Assembly: GCF_035582795.1 (NCBI RefSeq)
Contig: NC_134370.1
Coordinates: 46,549,501-46,613,500 of the forward strand
DNA from: Mycteria americana
Lineage: Eukaryota; Chordata; Aves; Ciconiiformes; Ciconiidae
Direction of reading: 5' to 3'
DNA: 64,000 nucleotides
Made by a program: the position numbers and the translations under genes. Of this stretch, positions 33,150 through 45,407 are shown piece by piece (within the stretch, counting starts at the first letter, position 1; every line of letters begins with the position of its first letter). The notes below the pieces were generated by a model. It saw nothing but the letters and a program-made list of their open reading frames with translations. It was not told the origin of the DNA and made no database searches.

Positions 33150-34345
33150 ACTCACAAGTTGCAACAAGGCTAATGCCAGCTATGTTTGTGGGAAAAGAAG
33201 TGACAGGGGGCGCAGAGGAGCTCTGGAAGAGCTACACTAGAGATAGTGACCTCTGCGACAGTGAGAGTACTCAGAAGTTGACGGGACAAGGCCCGGAGCC
33301 TGCTGAGGAAACTGTGAAGTTTGGCGTGTTCAGAATAGGAGGTTGGCCCAGAGGACTTCCAGTGGTGCCTTCCAACCCTCATTATTCTGGGGTGCACTGA
33401 GTCTCGTGGGCCACCAAAAAGGCCACCAAAAGGCAATGCCTTGGAAGGCAGCAGCGGCACGAGATTGCACAGAAGCAGCAGTTGTTTCAGGAATGGTGCT
33501 ACAACGTGTGGAAATGCCCTTGCAGAAGGCAGCACCTTGGGAGGAATGAGGCTATGAGCCTGAGGCTGGGCCACTGTGTCCACTGAAGTCCACAGCATGA
33601 TGACTGATATTTGCCTGGGGCTCAGTGTTTTTCCCAACTCTTCCACATCACGGTGACTCCCAGGTGCTCTGGGAGACTGATCCAATCTCCCTTTGTAGAT
33701 TGAAATGCATGGAATGGGCCACCCTATCCCTGACCCAGGAAAAAAGGTATGTGAGCTTCTGGGTCTTTGTCCTGAGCCTCTTCTCAAAAGCAGGCCATCC
33801 AGCGCTTTGGCCTGTGGTATGCCCTTGCTGAGTAAAACAGGTCCATTTGGGTGTGGGCCTCTTTCAGGGAAGGATGTGGGCACCTCTTTGATCACCCTCC
33901 TATGCCTCGATTTGCCTGTTTCCAAAAGGTTCCCCACTTCCCAAGCTGAGCCCAGACCCCTGGTTGGAAGAATCGTGAAAGCTTGGTCAAGTCATCAAGG
34001 GACGTGTCTGTGGAGATGCAAGGGAGAGATCATTTGAGAGACACTGGTCTGAATCTCTAGCCTTCTTTTGCTCGTTATGGATCTGCCTTCGATCCATGGC
34101 TCGAGGTTAGAAAAAAAAGGCTGTGGCAGAGCCTGATAGGCTTAAGGAAGGTCCTTGTGGCCCTCACTCCGGCCCGCAAGCGGCTTCCCTCAAGACGCAA
34201 ACGGTCCTTCCCTGCCCTTGAGTTTCGCCCAACATCTCCGACCATCTCCTGTGGGCCCTCGATGACCCGTATGGAGAGGCATGCCCCCCAGCGTTCGCCT
34301 GACTCTGTGCACTGCAAGCCCTTGAGAGTTGACTTGGGCTGTCCT
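33150..34345 (+). repeat. R repeat upstream of the keratin pseudogene
   Basis: R copy in module C ending about 30 bp before the psiK TATA box, which mirrors the arrangement in S. Mirror copy: 60521-61716 (-). Its 255-codon minus-strand frame has no counterpart in other R copies. Confidence 0.7.
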
Positions 34346-34373
34346 TCATGAGCAGCGGGGCTCTGGGACACAG

Positions 34374-35020
34374 CATAAAAGCCTGCGCTGCTCCAGGCTC
34401 TGCATCCCCCTCTCTTGCCTCCCTTTCCACAAGGAACAAGGTAAGCCTGAGTCTGCTCCCTCTGTCCCTGTGGGCTGAACTGCTGTCATGGTGGGCTCCT
34501 CAGGTTGATACTTGGGCTGCCTCGGCTTGGCCCTGCAATAGAACTGTCGAAGGGCTGTCACCTCTTTCCCTTTTGACGGTGGTGGCTGTGGAGAGCTGGG
34601 AAGAGGGGGGTTCTTTCAAGCAGAAGGGGATCAGTGGGGCTCAGCTGCAGGGAGGTCTGCCCACCAGAATTTGTGCTTTCAGCAGATGGTTGCTTAGCAA
34701 ATGGCCAAGTGTTCCCTCTCTGCTCTGTGTTTCAACTTTGCCTCCCTCACCGAGAGATGTCCTCCACACCCCTGCAGCACCTCTGGCCCCAACCCCACTT
34801 GCAAGCAGCTGCAGTGAGCCCTGTGTCGCCCGCTACGCTGACTCGACGGTGGCCATCCAGGCCTCCCTGGTGGTGGTGACCCTGCCAGGCCCCATCCTCA
34901 CCTCTTTTCCTCCGAGCACAGCTGTGGGATCTTCTCTGTCAGCTGCTGTTGGGAGCTCCCTCAGTGCCGGGGGGGGGGGGTGTCCCATTTTTTCTGGGGT
35001 CTCCACTGGTCGGGGGGAGA
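34374..35020 (+). pseudogene. Decayed beta-keratin gene (psiK)
   Basis: It keeps the TATA box (34374-34381), exon 1 (about 34406-34440) and the GTAAGC donor at 34441. The acceptor that should precede CTTTGCCTCCC has become AA (34734-34735). The intron is 295 nt against 542 nt in the intact copies. The start codon survives at 34757, but a net 16-nt deletion in the first 23 codons throws the reading frame off. The core is still readable further on ([22 protein letters not shown]) in another frame, and a run of 12 G (34969-34980) follows. Homology to the intact genes fades near 35015, before the Cys tail, and no keratin 3' UTR follows. The R repeat lies directly upstream, as it does for the intact genes, so this is an older R-plus-keratin unit. 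Confidence 0.88.
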
Positions 35021-35473
35021 TGCTGTCCTGCCACTGGAGGAGGGACGTCCCTTCTGGGGCTGAGACAGTGGTTCTCCAAGCAATGGAGGGTGTTCCTGGG
35101 GCTCTGCCCAGGCTCAGTGGTCTCACCCAGCACTCGGGGAGCCAGGGGGCCGTGTGGGCCAGTGCAGGCAGCTTCATTGCTCCGGGCATTTTGTCCTTGG
35201 TTACCTTCCTGGCAGCACTGCCTGCTGGGTCAGCCGTGGTCCCCAGCCTGTTTGCTTCCCCAAGGTCATGGTAACTGCTCCTACCACAGGAGCCTCCGAT
35301 GCTGCTCCTCCCTGCAGGATGTTTTGTATCCCCCTTACAGGCTTCATTGGGAGCCAGAGATCTCCCAGAGCTCCCCAGCCCCTGGGAGCTGCAGCTCAGG
35401 CCATGCTGACCCACACAGGAGGCCAGGTAATTCCCTGGTCCTGCACTCCCAAGGTCTTTCTGGCTGAGGGTAG

Positions 35474-35614
35474 GCCTTGGCAAGCCAGAGAGCCACCTTC
35501 ACACAGCGGAAGCTGCAGTCAGGTGCCCCCTCACCTTCTCTTCTCCAGGCTGAACAAACCCAGCTCCCTCAGCATCTTCCCCAGTCACCACGTGCTCCAG
35601 CATGCTCTGATAAC
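35474..35614 (-). mobile_element. CR1 LINE 3'-region fragment, second copy
   Basis: Copy of 9785-9925 in the second B module. Confidence 0.8.
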
Positions 35615-36059
35615 ACCTTGTGCACGACCCCTCTTCCTCTTCCTGTGCGCACTGCAAGACCTCTTCTGTGGCTCATACTTCCTGACTGTGGTCCTTCTGA
35701 AGAATGCCACCAGTGCTCATGCAATCTGTGGCGGGATTGCGTGAGGATGTCTCAGTCCTGTCAGCATTGTTGGAGAGAAATGCCCCAGAGCCTGTGATGT
35801 CCCTGTTGGCCTCTTACTGGTGGGCCTTTACTCCCCCCCGCCCTTCCTCCCACTGGTGCTGTCCATGTTTGCTGGCGAGGAACTGCCAGTTCAGGGAAAC
35901 TTTCTGGGTTGAAACCCTGCTGGTCAATGCCACATCCTGGATTGGCACCTATAGTATGTGCCACCGGGCCTGAAAGAGGGAAAGATGCTTCTCAGGGACT
36001 CTGCAGCTTGAGGAACAGAGGGCAGGGGAGGTCCCTGGTGACTAACGAGAGGGAAAAGT

Positions 36060-36379
36060 TGCCCCAGTCTCCAAAAATGGGGAAGAACCAAGGAAAGGTG
36101 ATGATAAACTGGAGCAAGTTCAGCAGAGGATCCTGAGGGTAGTCAGGGGCCGGGGGCTCTGGCCTCGTGAGGAGGGGCTGAGGACCCAAGGCTTGCTTAG
36201 CTGGGAGAAGAAAAGGCTTTGCGGGGATCTGCAAAGGAGCCTCCCAGTGCCTACAAGGAGGTCACTGCAATGGCCGGAGGATGAGAGCCATGGTCCCAAA
36301 TTGAATAGTTTGCGGCAGGCTACACAAACAAAAATGATCACCCTGAGGGTGCCTAAGCATGGGAACAGGGGCCCAGAGA
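36060..36379 (+). mobile_element. CR1-related fragment, second B module
   Basis: Copy of 10371-10690, offset 25,689. Confidence 0.7.
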
Positions 36380-36726
36380 GGCCGCGAAATGTCTGTCCTC
36401 AAAGTATTGTATGACCCAAAAGGACAAAGCACTGATCAGGTGGTGTGAGCCTGCTTGAAGCAGGAGGATGCCCTCTCTGACTCCCTGAAATGCCTTCCAA
36501 GCAGAAGGGTTGTTGGAGGGTAAAGTGGAAACAGGGAGAGAGGATTTTGTGGGTGAGTGTTTGAAGGATGTCCAAAGAGCCGCATTTATAGGCGAGAGGC
36601 ATGCAGCATGTGAGTTTTGGTTTTGTCCATAGGAGGTGGGACATGCAACAAGACCTGGTCAGCAGGCTGAGGGAAGGAGGCCAAGAGAGAGAAGCCATGA
36701 AGGAGGCCACCAAGAGAGAAGAGCCC

Positions 36727-36827
36727 ATCAGGAGTGGGACTCGAACCCGTGCTTCCCAGGGAGACTGCTAAGGGACTGCTAAGACTTCCCAGGGAGACTG
36801 CTAAGCCTTCACTTAGCCATCCTTATC
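36727..36827 (-). pseudogene. tRNA-Leu-derived pseudogene, second copy
   Basis: Copy of 11038-11138 in the second B module (offset 25,689), with the same internal duplication. Confidence 0.75.
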
Positions 36828-38534
36828 CACTGCTGCTGTCACTGCTGCTGCCACTCCTCCGCCTGCAGCTGCCAGAGCCAGCCTGCCTCTGCCAGCCTCC
36901 TCCTGGCACGGCTGCAGGGGGAGCTGGCACCTGGGAGCACCCATGCCCTGCTCCCACCAAGGGGTGCTGACAGGTGACCGCAGCACCTCCAGGCACTTCA
37001 GACCACGCGGAACAGGCATACCCAGCGCAGGGGCAGCACACTTCTGATGCGTCTCGCAAAGGCCAAGGCAATCCTTCATGGGAGCAACTAAAGGAACCAT
37101 CAGCAAATTGTGGCTCTGCACATGCCAGCATCCTGTCAAGGGACTCCAGGCACACGTGTACCTTCCCCATGTCTTCCTCCATTCCCTCCAGAGCCTGAAG
37201 AAATAGGAAGACAAACACTGGCTGGGAAGCCTCCAGCTCCTCCAGTGCAGAGCCTGGCCTGCCTCCTGCTCCTCCACTTCCCAGTCTTGCCTGCTTCCTG
37301 TTCCTTCAGTTTACAAATTGGCCTGCTTCCTCCTCCCAGTCCCCTTCAAACACACTACCTCAAGCTGCTGGGGTATGAGTGTGTTTCCGTGCGTGCGAGA
37401 TAAAAAGGGCTTGTGGATCCTGGAGGAGAGGAGGCAAGGAGGGGAGAAGGGGACAGAACTGCTGTCGCTCAGCAGCTACAGGAGGTTATGGAAAGGATAG
37501 AGGCAGACTCTCCTGAGAGGTGCACAGCAAAAGGGCAAGAGGTAGGAGTCATAAGATGCAGCAAGAGATCTTGTCACTCACAAGTTGATACAAAGGAAGT
37601 GTCAGCTTTTTCTTTGGTAAAAGAAGTGACAGGGTGCAAGGTATAGCCCTGGAAGAGCTGGAATGAGGCAATGAGCTCTGGTATCCCTGGCACACCTGAG
37701 GCCAGGCCACCATGTCCACTGAAGTCCACAGCAGGGTGGCTCATGTTTGCCAGGAGCTCAGGGTTTTTCCCAAGTCTTCCACATCACGGTGACTCCCAGG
37801 TGCTCTGGGACACTGTTCCGATGACCCTTTGAAGTTTGAAATGCATGGAATGGGCCACTCCATCCCTGACCCAGGAAGAAGAGCCATGAGATTATGCCCT
37901 GCACCTCTCCTCAAAAGCAGGCCGTCCAGGCCTTTGGCCCCTGGAATGCCCTTGCTGAGCAAAACAGGTCCATTTGGGTGCGGGTCTCTTCCAGGGAAGG
38001 ATGCGGGCATCCTTTGATCATCCTCCTACGTGTCGATTTGCTTCTTTCCAACAGGCTCTCCACTTCCCAAGCTGAGCCAGGACCCCTGCGTGGAAGAAGC
38101 GTGAAGTCGTCAAGGAAGATCCCGTGGAGAAGTCACTTGAAAGACACCTGCCTGACCCTCTGGTCTGCTCTTTGTCGTTATGAATCTGCCTTTGTGCCCT
38201 TGGCTTGAGGGCAGAATAAACAGGCTGTGGCAGAGCCTGATAAGCGTAAGCAAAGTCCTGATGGCCCTCACTCCTGCCCACAAGGGGCTTCCCTCCAGCC
38301 CACAGTGGTTTTTCCTTGCCATTGATCTTTGCCACGTCCCTGGAGAGGCGAGTACCTTCTCCCACGTGGGATTGTGCAGTCTGGACACTCTGTCTGAACT
38401 TATGCCACTGTATTCTGCATGTCTGCGATGACCAACAGGGATGGATGTCTCTCGGGGTTACCCTGAGTATCTGCACTGAAAGCACTTGAGAGCTGACTTG
38501 AGGGCAGGGGAGCTCCCTGATGACTAACGAGAGG

Positions 38535-38879
38535 GAAAAGTTGTCCTAGTCTCCAAAAAGGGGAAGGAAGACTATGTGGGGAGCCAGGGAAAAGGGATGA
38601 TAAGCTGGAGCGATTTCAGCAGAGGAGCCCTAGGATAGTCAGGGGCTGGGGGCTATGGCCTTGTGAGGCGGGGATGAGGACCCAAGGCTTGCTCTAGCTG
38701 GGAGAAGAAAAGGCTTTGCGGGGATCTGCAAAGGAGCCTCCCAGTGCCTACAAGGAGGTCACTGCAATGGCCAGAGGATGAGAGCCATGGTCAGAAATTG
38801 AACAGTTTGTGGCTGGCTATGCCAACAAAAATGATCACCCCGAGGTTGCCTAAGCATGGGAACAGGGGCCCAGAGAGGC
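38535..38879 (+). mobile_element. CR1-related fragment, second B module, tandem partner
   Basis: Copy of 12846-13190, offset 25,689. Confidence 0.7.
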
Positions 38880-39249
38880 CGCGAAATGTCTGTCCTCGAA
38901 GTATTGTATGACCCAGAAGGAGAAAGCACTGATGAGGTGGTTGAAGCAGGAGGATGCCCTCTCTGACTCCCTGAAATGCCTTCCAAGCAGAAGGGTTGTT
39001 GGAGGGTAAAGCGAAAGCAGGGAGAGAGGAGTTTTGTGGGTGAGCGTTTGAAGAATGTCAAGAGAGGCACGCAGAATGTGAGTTTTGTAGGGGATGTAGG
39101 GGAGAGTGGTCTCCGCCCATGTTTGTTTTCTAACATGGGACAGCTGGGACATGCAGCAAGACCTAATCCACAGGACTGGAGACCAGAGTGCCTAGAGGAG
39201 CGAGGCCCTCCCCTTTAGGGAAAGGGAAGGAAACCAAGAGAGAGGAGCC

Positions 39250-39332
39250 TGTCAGGAGTGGGACTCGAACCCACGTCTCCAAGGGAGACTGCAACCTGAG
39301 TGCAGCGCCTTAGACCGCTCGGCCATCCTGAC
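39250..39332 (-). tRNA. tRNA-Leu(CAG), second copy
   Basis: Base-for-base copy of the tRNA-Leu at 13563-13645, in the duplicated B module (offset 25,687). All stems and both internal promoter boxes are intact. Confidence 0.95.
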
Positions 39333-39357
39333 CCCCTAGTGTTTGGCAGCAGCAGTG

Positions 39358-39590
39358 GCTGCTGCTAATAATGCTAATGCTGCTGCTGCTAATGCTGCTG
39401 CTGCTAATGCTGCTAATGCTGCTGCTGCTGCTGCTGCTGCTAATGCTAATGCTAATGCTAATGCTAATGCTGCTAATGGTAATGCTGCTGCTAATGCTAA
39501 TGCTAATGCTAATGCTGCTAATGCTAATGCTAATGCTAATGCTAATGCTAATGCTAATGCTGCTAATGCTAATGCTGCTGCTAATGCTGC
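39358..39590 (+). repeat. GCT/AAT hexamer microsatellite, second copy
   Basis: Same total length as the array at 13671, but the central run of uninterrupted GCT is 8 triplets here against 12 there. Confidence 0.97.
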
Positions 39591-40367
39591 CTCTGGTGCT
39601 CCTCCCCTTGCAGCTGCCAGAGCCACTCAGCCAGCTTTCTCCTGGCACTGCTGCAGGGGGAGCTGGCTCCTGGGAGCACCCTTGCCCTGCTCCCAGCAAG
39701 GGCTGCTGACAGGCGACCGCAGCACCTACATGCACTGCAGACCACACAGTACCCAGCACAGGGGCAGCGTCTCGCAAGGCCAAGGCAATCCTTCATGGGA
39801 GCCAACCAAAGGAACTGTCAGCAAATTATGACTCTGCACATGCCAGCATCCTGTCAAGGGCGCTCCGGGCTCATGTCTACCTTTCCCATGACTTCCTCCA
39901 TTCCCTCCGGAGCCTCAGGATATGGGAAGCCAAGCACTTGGACGGCAGTGCTGCCTCATGGGTGGTTCCTGGGGCAACAAGGGTGCTTCCTTCTTCCCTG
40001 CTTGCGGCTGGGAAGGCTGGGTGAGGAAGGCTCTGCCACACCAACCCCTGGGGGGAATGCTGTGCCGGTCTCAAGGAGTCCGCGTGTGGGAAAGGGGCTG
40101 GAGAGTCAAGGAGAAAGGACAGGAGATGCACCAAGTGCTGAGCGGTGACTGAGCTCCAGTTCGTGTGGGGAAGAGGCTCACTTACTGCTCATGGTGCAGA
40201 GGAAGGAGGACACAGCTCTCTCTGGGACTTGTTGCTTCACGGAAGAAGCTAGACTGCAAGGCATCTCAGGAGGTCACTAGTCCAAATGCCTGCTCCAAGC
40301 AGGGCTAGCCCCAAAGCTAGAGCAGGCTGCTCAGTGCCTGAGCCCCTTTGAAACTTGAGTGTGATAC

Positions 40368-40930
40368 TGTCCTGGTTTCGGCTGGGATAGAGTTAATTTT
40401 TTTCCTACTAGTTGGTATAGTGCTGTGTTTTGGAGTTTAGTATGAGAATAATATTGATGACACACTGATTTTTTAGTTGTTGCTAAGTCATGCGTACAGT
40501 AGTCAAGGACTTTTCAGCTTCCCATGCTCTGCCGGGCGCACAAGAAACTGGGAGGGGCCACAGCCAGGATAGTTGATCCAAACTGACCAAAGGGCTAGTC
40601 CATACCATATGACGTCATGCTCAGTATATAAACTGGGGGGAGTTGGAGGGGGGGTAGCGGTCGCTGCTCGGGGACTGGCTGGGCATCGGTCGGCGGGTGG
40701 TGAGCGGTTGTATCACTGGGTTTTTTCCTGGGTTTTGTTCCTCTCTCGCTCTCTCGTTGTTTTCCTTTTCATTACAATTTATTATTATTATTATTACTAT
40801 TTTCTTCCAATTATTAAACTGTTCAAATCTCAACGCACGAGTTTCCTTACCTTTGCTCTTCCAGTTCTCTTCCCCATCCCACCGGGAGGCTGTGTGGTAC
40901 TTAATTGCCGACTGGGGCTAAACCACAACA
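40368..40930 (+). mobile_element. Solo ERVL-like LTR, second copy
   Basis: Copy of 14681-15243 carried by the duplicated B module, with the same GATAC flanks. It is therefore the same insertion event, not a new one. Confidence 0.88.
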
Positions 40931-40935
40931 GATAC

Positions 40936-41835
40936 CCAGGCACGGAGAATCCATGAGAGATGGAGAGTCTGCCCCAGACGGAGGCACATTCACGCTGTCC
41001 CAGGCTAACATGTGGTTGCATGATGTGCCCTTTGGTTGAATTAAAAAGGCACAGCAACTAGCCTGGATTTCTTCTTACGCACTGGATATGTCCATATCTT
41101 GTACACTTGTCTGGTACTAGCTCAGCAGTCAGTGAGTGAGAAGCAGGCATTGCTAGGGTAATGAAGATGATTCCTACTGTACAACGTGCAAATAGGCCAG
41201 GTGGATCATTTCTAGCACAGGTTTCTTGGTCTATATAACTTTGTCGGATAAGAGCCTCTGCCACAATCCATGCTGCATGCCCGTAAGTGATTTGTTTTGC
41301 AGGACTCTACTCATTACCTGTTCCCGGGCTAAAATCTGCCTTGTGCTGCTACTGGTTTTAGTGCTGGATGGTGGCTTTGGTGAATCCCCATGCCAGCACT
41401 GATGAATGAAGAAGTACATCTGACCAGGACGTACCTTCCCCTACATACACAGGGGGCACCATTTTCTTTCAGCTGCCATTTTCTTATTACACACCGTAGC
41501 CAAGATGTTTTCATCGTGCTCTGTGATTGGATGACAGCCATTTCTTGACCCTGTCATACCCACCTGCTCTCAGGCAGACCTGTGGTTGGCTGTCAGGACC
41601 AGCCAACCCTACCTGTGTACCCAGAAGCACATCAGACAAGGAAGCCCCCACTCACTAACTACAGGGAAGAGGCAACTTTTGACAGCAGCATTCCCCGTGG
41701 GTTCTCATACTGCTTTGTGATTGCACGATGGCCATTTTCGACACTGTCATGCCCACATGTTTTCAGTTCTCCCTCTGATGGACTGTCCATTTCCTTTGGA
41801 CCAGGAAGTGTTTGGATATAAAAAGATATACCGTG
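40936..41835 (+). mobile_element. Retroelement-like relic, second copy
   Basis: Copy of 15249-16148 in the second B module (offset 25,687). Confidence 0.4.
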
Positions 41836-44313
41836 AAGCGGTATCTACTATGCAATGAACAGAAGCACCTAGCGCAAGCAATATTTCTGTGGATGGCCCA
41901 TTGCCTGCAGAGCCAGAGGTGGCCTTGCAGTCAACATCCAAGCGATCTTCTGGCTTCCGGCCCATCAGGTGCTCAGGTAGCAGGGAGCTCCCTTGCAGAT
42001 ACCCAGGCCGTCATCCCGCTGCCAGCTCACGGGAGCACTCAGACAAGAAGGACTTCTGGAAGAGGCCACTCTCGATTGTTTTTGAAGGGTCATGACAATT
42101 GAGAGGAGGTGTGGATGACTTTGAGGGAGACGGGAAAGGTCTTGGTTTGGTGGAATAGGTATGTCCAGAGCTTTTTTCCAGCACTGGCAAGCATTGTCCA
42201 ATGCCTGAGCATGGACCAAAATATTAAAGGACCCGCAAAAGCAATAATTTCCATCACCAGATGAAAGTAGCTGCGATTCCCCTTTGGCTCTGGAGCAGGA
42301 AAGTGTCGTTCATGAGTCGGTGTGGAGGTGGTACACGTGGCAGTGCCTGCCTGCGTGCAGAACAAGGGTGGGAGGTGGTCGCGGTTGAGGGGTGAGCAGG
42401 AGGAGCGGCTTGAGGAAGTGTGTGCGTGCGCGGGGGGCTGGAAGGGGGAGGCCGGCCAGCCTGTGAAGTGGAGGAGCAGGAGAAAGGCCAGGCTCTGGTC
42501 CGGAGGAGCAGACGGCAGCACTGCCCACAGGTGCATTGCAGGTACGGTGGTGAGCAGAGCTGCCTTCCAAGCAGTTGACGCGGTTTTTAATTCTGGCCAA
42601 TGCTGCCAAACGCCTCTTCAGCCTGGCTCCAGGGTGCCTTATATCTTCTGCAGGTAGCCTCTCGTGCTCAAATAGCACCCAGCTTTCCCCTGAGGGTTCA
42701 AGCTGCCCCCTTCACCTCTCCGCAGCCTTGAGACCAACTGAGACCAGTGCTTTCTGCCTGCTGGGAGGGCTCCAGGCTGGGCTCTTCACTGCAGTGCTGG
42801 TACCAGCTGCCAGGAGAGAGGCTTTTTTGGCCTGGCACAGAGCTGCACCTGCTGCTGCTGCAGAATGCTTGCACCTGGCAAGAAAAGCATGCTGCTGTGG
42901 CAGCATGAAGTGTACAAGGGAAGATTGAGAATGCCTAGGTGGTGGTCAAGGGACAGACTGGGCTTCATGAGGCCAGCTATGCAATTTTGGAGTGTGGTGG
43001 GAGGAAGCCTGTTCTATATGTAATGGTTCAAAGGCCTGTCTGTCTGATCTGAAGTCACCCTGGAGACACTGACCTGCCCTGTCCAGGCTCCGGCATTGCA
43101 CAGACACCCTGAAGTTTACTGGCACTGGTTTTGAAGATGTTCCTGGTAAGTGGGAACTGAGACACCCTCATTTCTCTTGCAGCTTATAGGCTGTGGTCCA
43201 AGGAAAAGACAAGGAGCCTCTCACAAAGAGATTCTCTACCTGAAGGGGGTGAAGCTTCTCAAGTCTCTCATTGCAGGGCTGCTTAAAGAAACAAACAACG
43301 TTCTTTGCTGTGCTATTAGGGTGTATGTGGGGTCTGTGTTAGTACAGCATTTACAGACTACCACCCTGTCATCAGCAGTGCTATAAGTAAGTGATGTTAC
43401 GAAGACATAGATTGTGATTGCATATGCTCCGTTCCTTACTGAAATGCCCACCCTAAACCCATCTTGCAGTCACATTGCCTACGTCCAGACACAAAAAGCA
43501 GTGCTTTGCTCCTTTCCTCTCTATAGCCATCCCCTGGAGTTTATCCCCAAAACACCAATGAAAGAGAGAAGTGCCATAACTGTTTTTCATATGAAGTTTG
43601 TGAACAACAATTGAGGTCTGAAAAGTTAACTCAAATATCTGTACTAATATTCGCAATGAACAATTGGGCAGCTGGTACCACAGGTCCGTGATGACGCGGT
43701 TAGGGACTCATGCTCAATGTCCCTGAGGCTTTCTGGTGCTCTGGTATCAGTTCAGGGAGCTCTATCCACAACTGGTGGAAAGCTCACGACAGAAGACAGC
43801 GCTCTTCCTTGCAGAGCAGGGGGGGTAACTGACAGAGGAGGAGAACAAACCACCACGAGTCTCCAGCTATGCTGCACAAAGTCTTTAATGAGAAGGAGCA
43901 AATGCAGTGGCACAGAACAGAGACCAAGAAACACGTCTGCAGGGTTCAGGGAGGCACAGAGAATGGCTCATTTCCCAAGGACAAGCTCCACACAAAGCGC
44001 TTGCCTTTCCCCATTCTGCTCTACCTGCTGGCAATCCCAGCCCACCAAGAGCAGTCCCTAACTGCAGCACCCTCCCCCCATCAGCAGGAGATTCAGCAAA
44101 GCAGAAGAGAATGAGCCCTTTCTCAAGGAGCTCAGAGCAAAGCAGAGCCAGAGGAGGCAGGGCGAGGCCTGCCCTGCAGCCAGGAGCAGTGGGCATGGGT
44201 CCCTCCTGCCAGGTGGAAGAGGTCAGCCAGCCCATCTGCAAGGCGTGGGCATGCTCCTGCTGCTGCAGGGTCCCCGTGTTCCGTCCCGCTCCAAAGGGGA
44301 TGATCCGCCGGCT

Positions 44314-44631
44314 TCAGCAGTTCAGACTGCAGCGGGGGGGAGGCAGACACAGCCCTGACCCCCCCAGACCAAGGGAGCCCCCAGAAGAGATGGGAACCCC
44401 GCCGGCACTGAGGGAGCTCCCAACAGCAGCTGACAGAGAGGATCCCACGGCTGTGCTCTGAGGGAGAGAGGTGAGGATGGGGCCCGGCAGGGTCACCACC
44501 ACCGGGGAGGCCTCGATGAACACCGTTGAGTCAGCACAGCGGGCGACACAGGGCTCACTGCAGCTGCTTGCAAGCGGGGTTGGGGCAGAAGTGCCGCAGG
44601 GGCGTGGGAGACAGGGTGTGAAGCAAGACAT
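44314..44631 (-). CDS. Feather-type beta-keratin, copy 4 (F56L variant)
   Basis: This is the only one of the five intact copies whose protein differs. Residue 56 is Leu instead of Phe, in the [12 protein letters not shown] part of the beta-sheet core, from a single T-to-C change on the coding strand. The intron is 44653-45194, exon 1 is about 45195-45229, and ATTAAA is at 43884-43889. Its intron is a mosaic: it shares one variant with copy 2 only and another with copies 1, 3 and 5, a pattern expected from gene conversion. It lies in the left arm of P2, divergent from the copy at 50235. Phe at this place is usual in feather keratins, so Leu may be mildly altering or neutral. Confidence 0.92.
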   Translation of the reverse strand: MSCFTPCLPRPCGTSAPTPLASSCSEPCVARCADSTVFIEASPVVVTLPGPILTSLPQSTAVGSSLSAAVGSSLSAGGVPISSGGSLGLGGSGLCLPPPRCSLNC

Positions 44632-45194
44632 CTCTCGGTGAGGGAGGCAAAGCTGAAAGACAGAGCAGGCAGGGAGCACGAACCTCAATATCATCTGTCT
44701 TTCTTTTCCTCAGCTCTCTCCGTGGACAGTCTTTGTTTTAAAAACACACACGGTGCCTACAGCTCCCACGGCCCTCATTGGGCCCTCTGAGTGGCACGGC
44801 ACAGGAAGGCTGAACCACTTTTGGGATAGGACCCAGGCACGCTGGGTTTAAAGCACTCGTGGAAAGACTGATCATACCCCATCCCTAGAACAAACATTGC
44901 TGCACTGCAGAAGGCACTGGGTGCGCTTGGCCATTTGGTTGGAGAGCATCTGCCTAAGGCAGACATTCTGGTGGGCAGACCTCCCTGCAGCTGAGCCCCA
45001 CTGATCCCCTTCTGCTTGAAAGAACCCCCCTCTTCCCAGCTCTCCCCGGCCACCACCGTCAAAAGGGAAAGAGGTGACAGCCCTTCGACAGTTCTATTGC
45101 AGGGCCAAGCCGAGGCAGCCCAAGTTTCAACCTGAGGAGCCCACCATGACAGCAGTTCAGCCCACAGGGACAGAGGGAGCAGACTCAGGCTTAC

Positions 45195-45261
45195 CTTGTT
45201 CCTCGAGGAAAGGGAGGCAAGAGAGGAGGATGCAGAGCCTGGAGCAGTGCAGGCTTTTATG
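45195..45261 (-). promoter_or_regulatory. Keratin copy 4 core promoter and exon 1
   Basis: TATA box CATAAAAG at 45254-45261; exon 1 donor at 45194/45195. Same layout as copy 2, from which it is offset by 25,687 bp. Confidence 0.75.
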
Positions 45262-45407
45262 CTGTGTCCCAGAGCCCCGCAGGGCCACAAACATTCCTTG
45301 CTCATGAAGCATCTGAACACCTAGCAGCTGTCGCTTGCCAGGGCCTTGCTGGTGATTAAGCCCTTGCCTCTTTCATCTGAAATGAAGTTATACTCCCTTT
45401 TCATACT

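Larger units (their letters stand above)
30847..45407 (+). repeat. Palindrome P2, left arm (modules C-B-K)
   Basis: It pairs with 49459-64000 (sums 94866, then 94847 in the outer part). The true outer limit is unknown because the right arm is cut by the window end. 30847 is only the base that mirrors 64000. Confidence 0.95.

Noticed and set aside
33170-33937. 255-codon minus-strand frame (mirror 60929-61696)
   Set aside because: R repeat sequence. Not conserved as a frame in the other R copies.
34348-35274. 308-codon open frame over the keratin pseudogene
   Set aside because: It runs through TATA box, exon 1, intron and coding exon in one frame, so it cannot be the product of the spliced gene.
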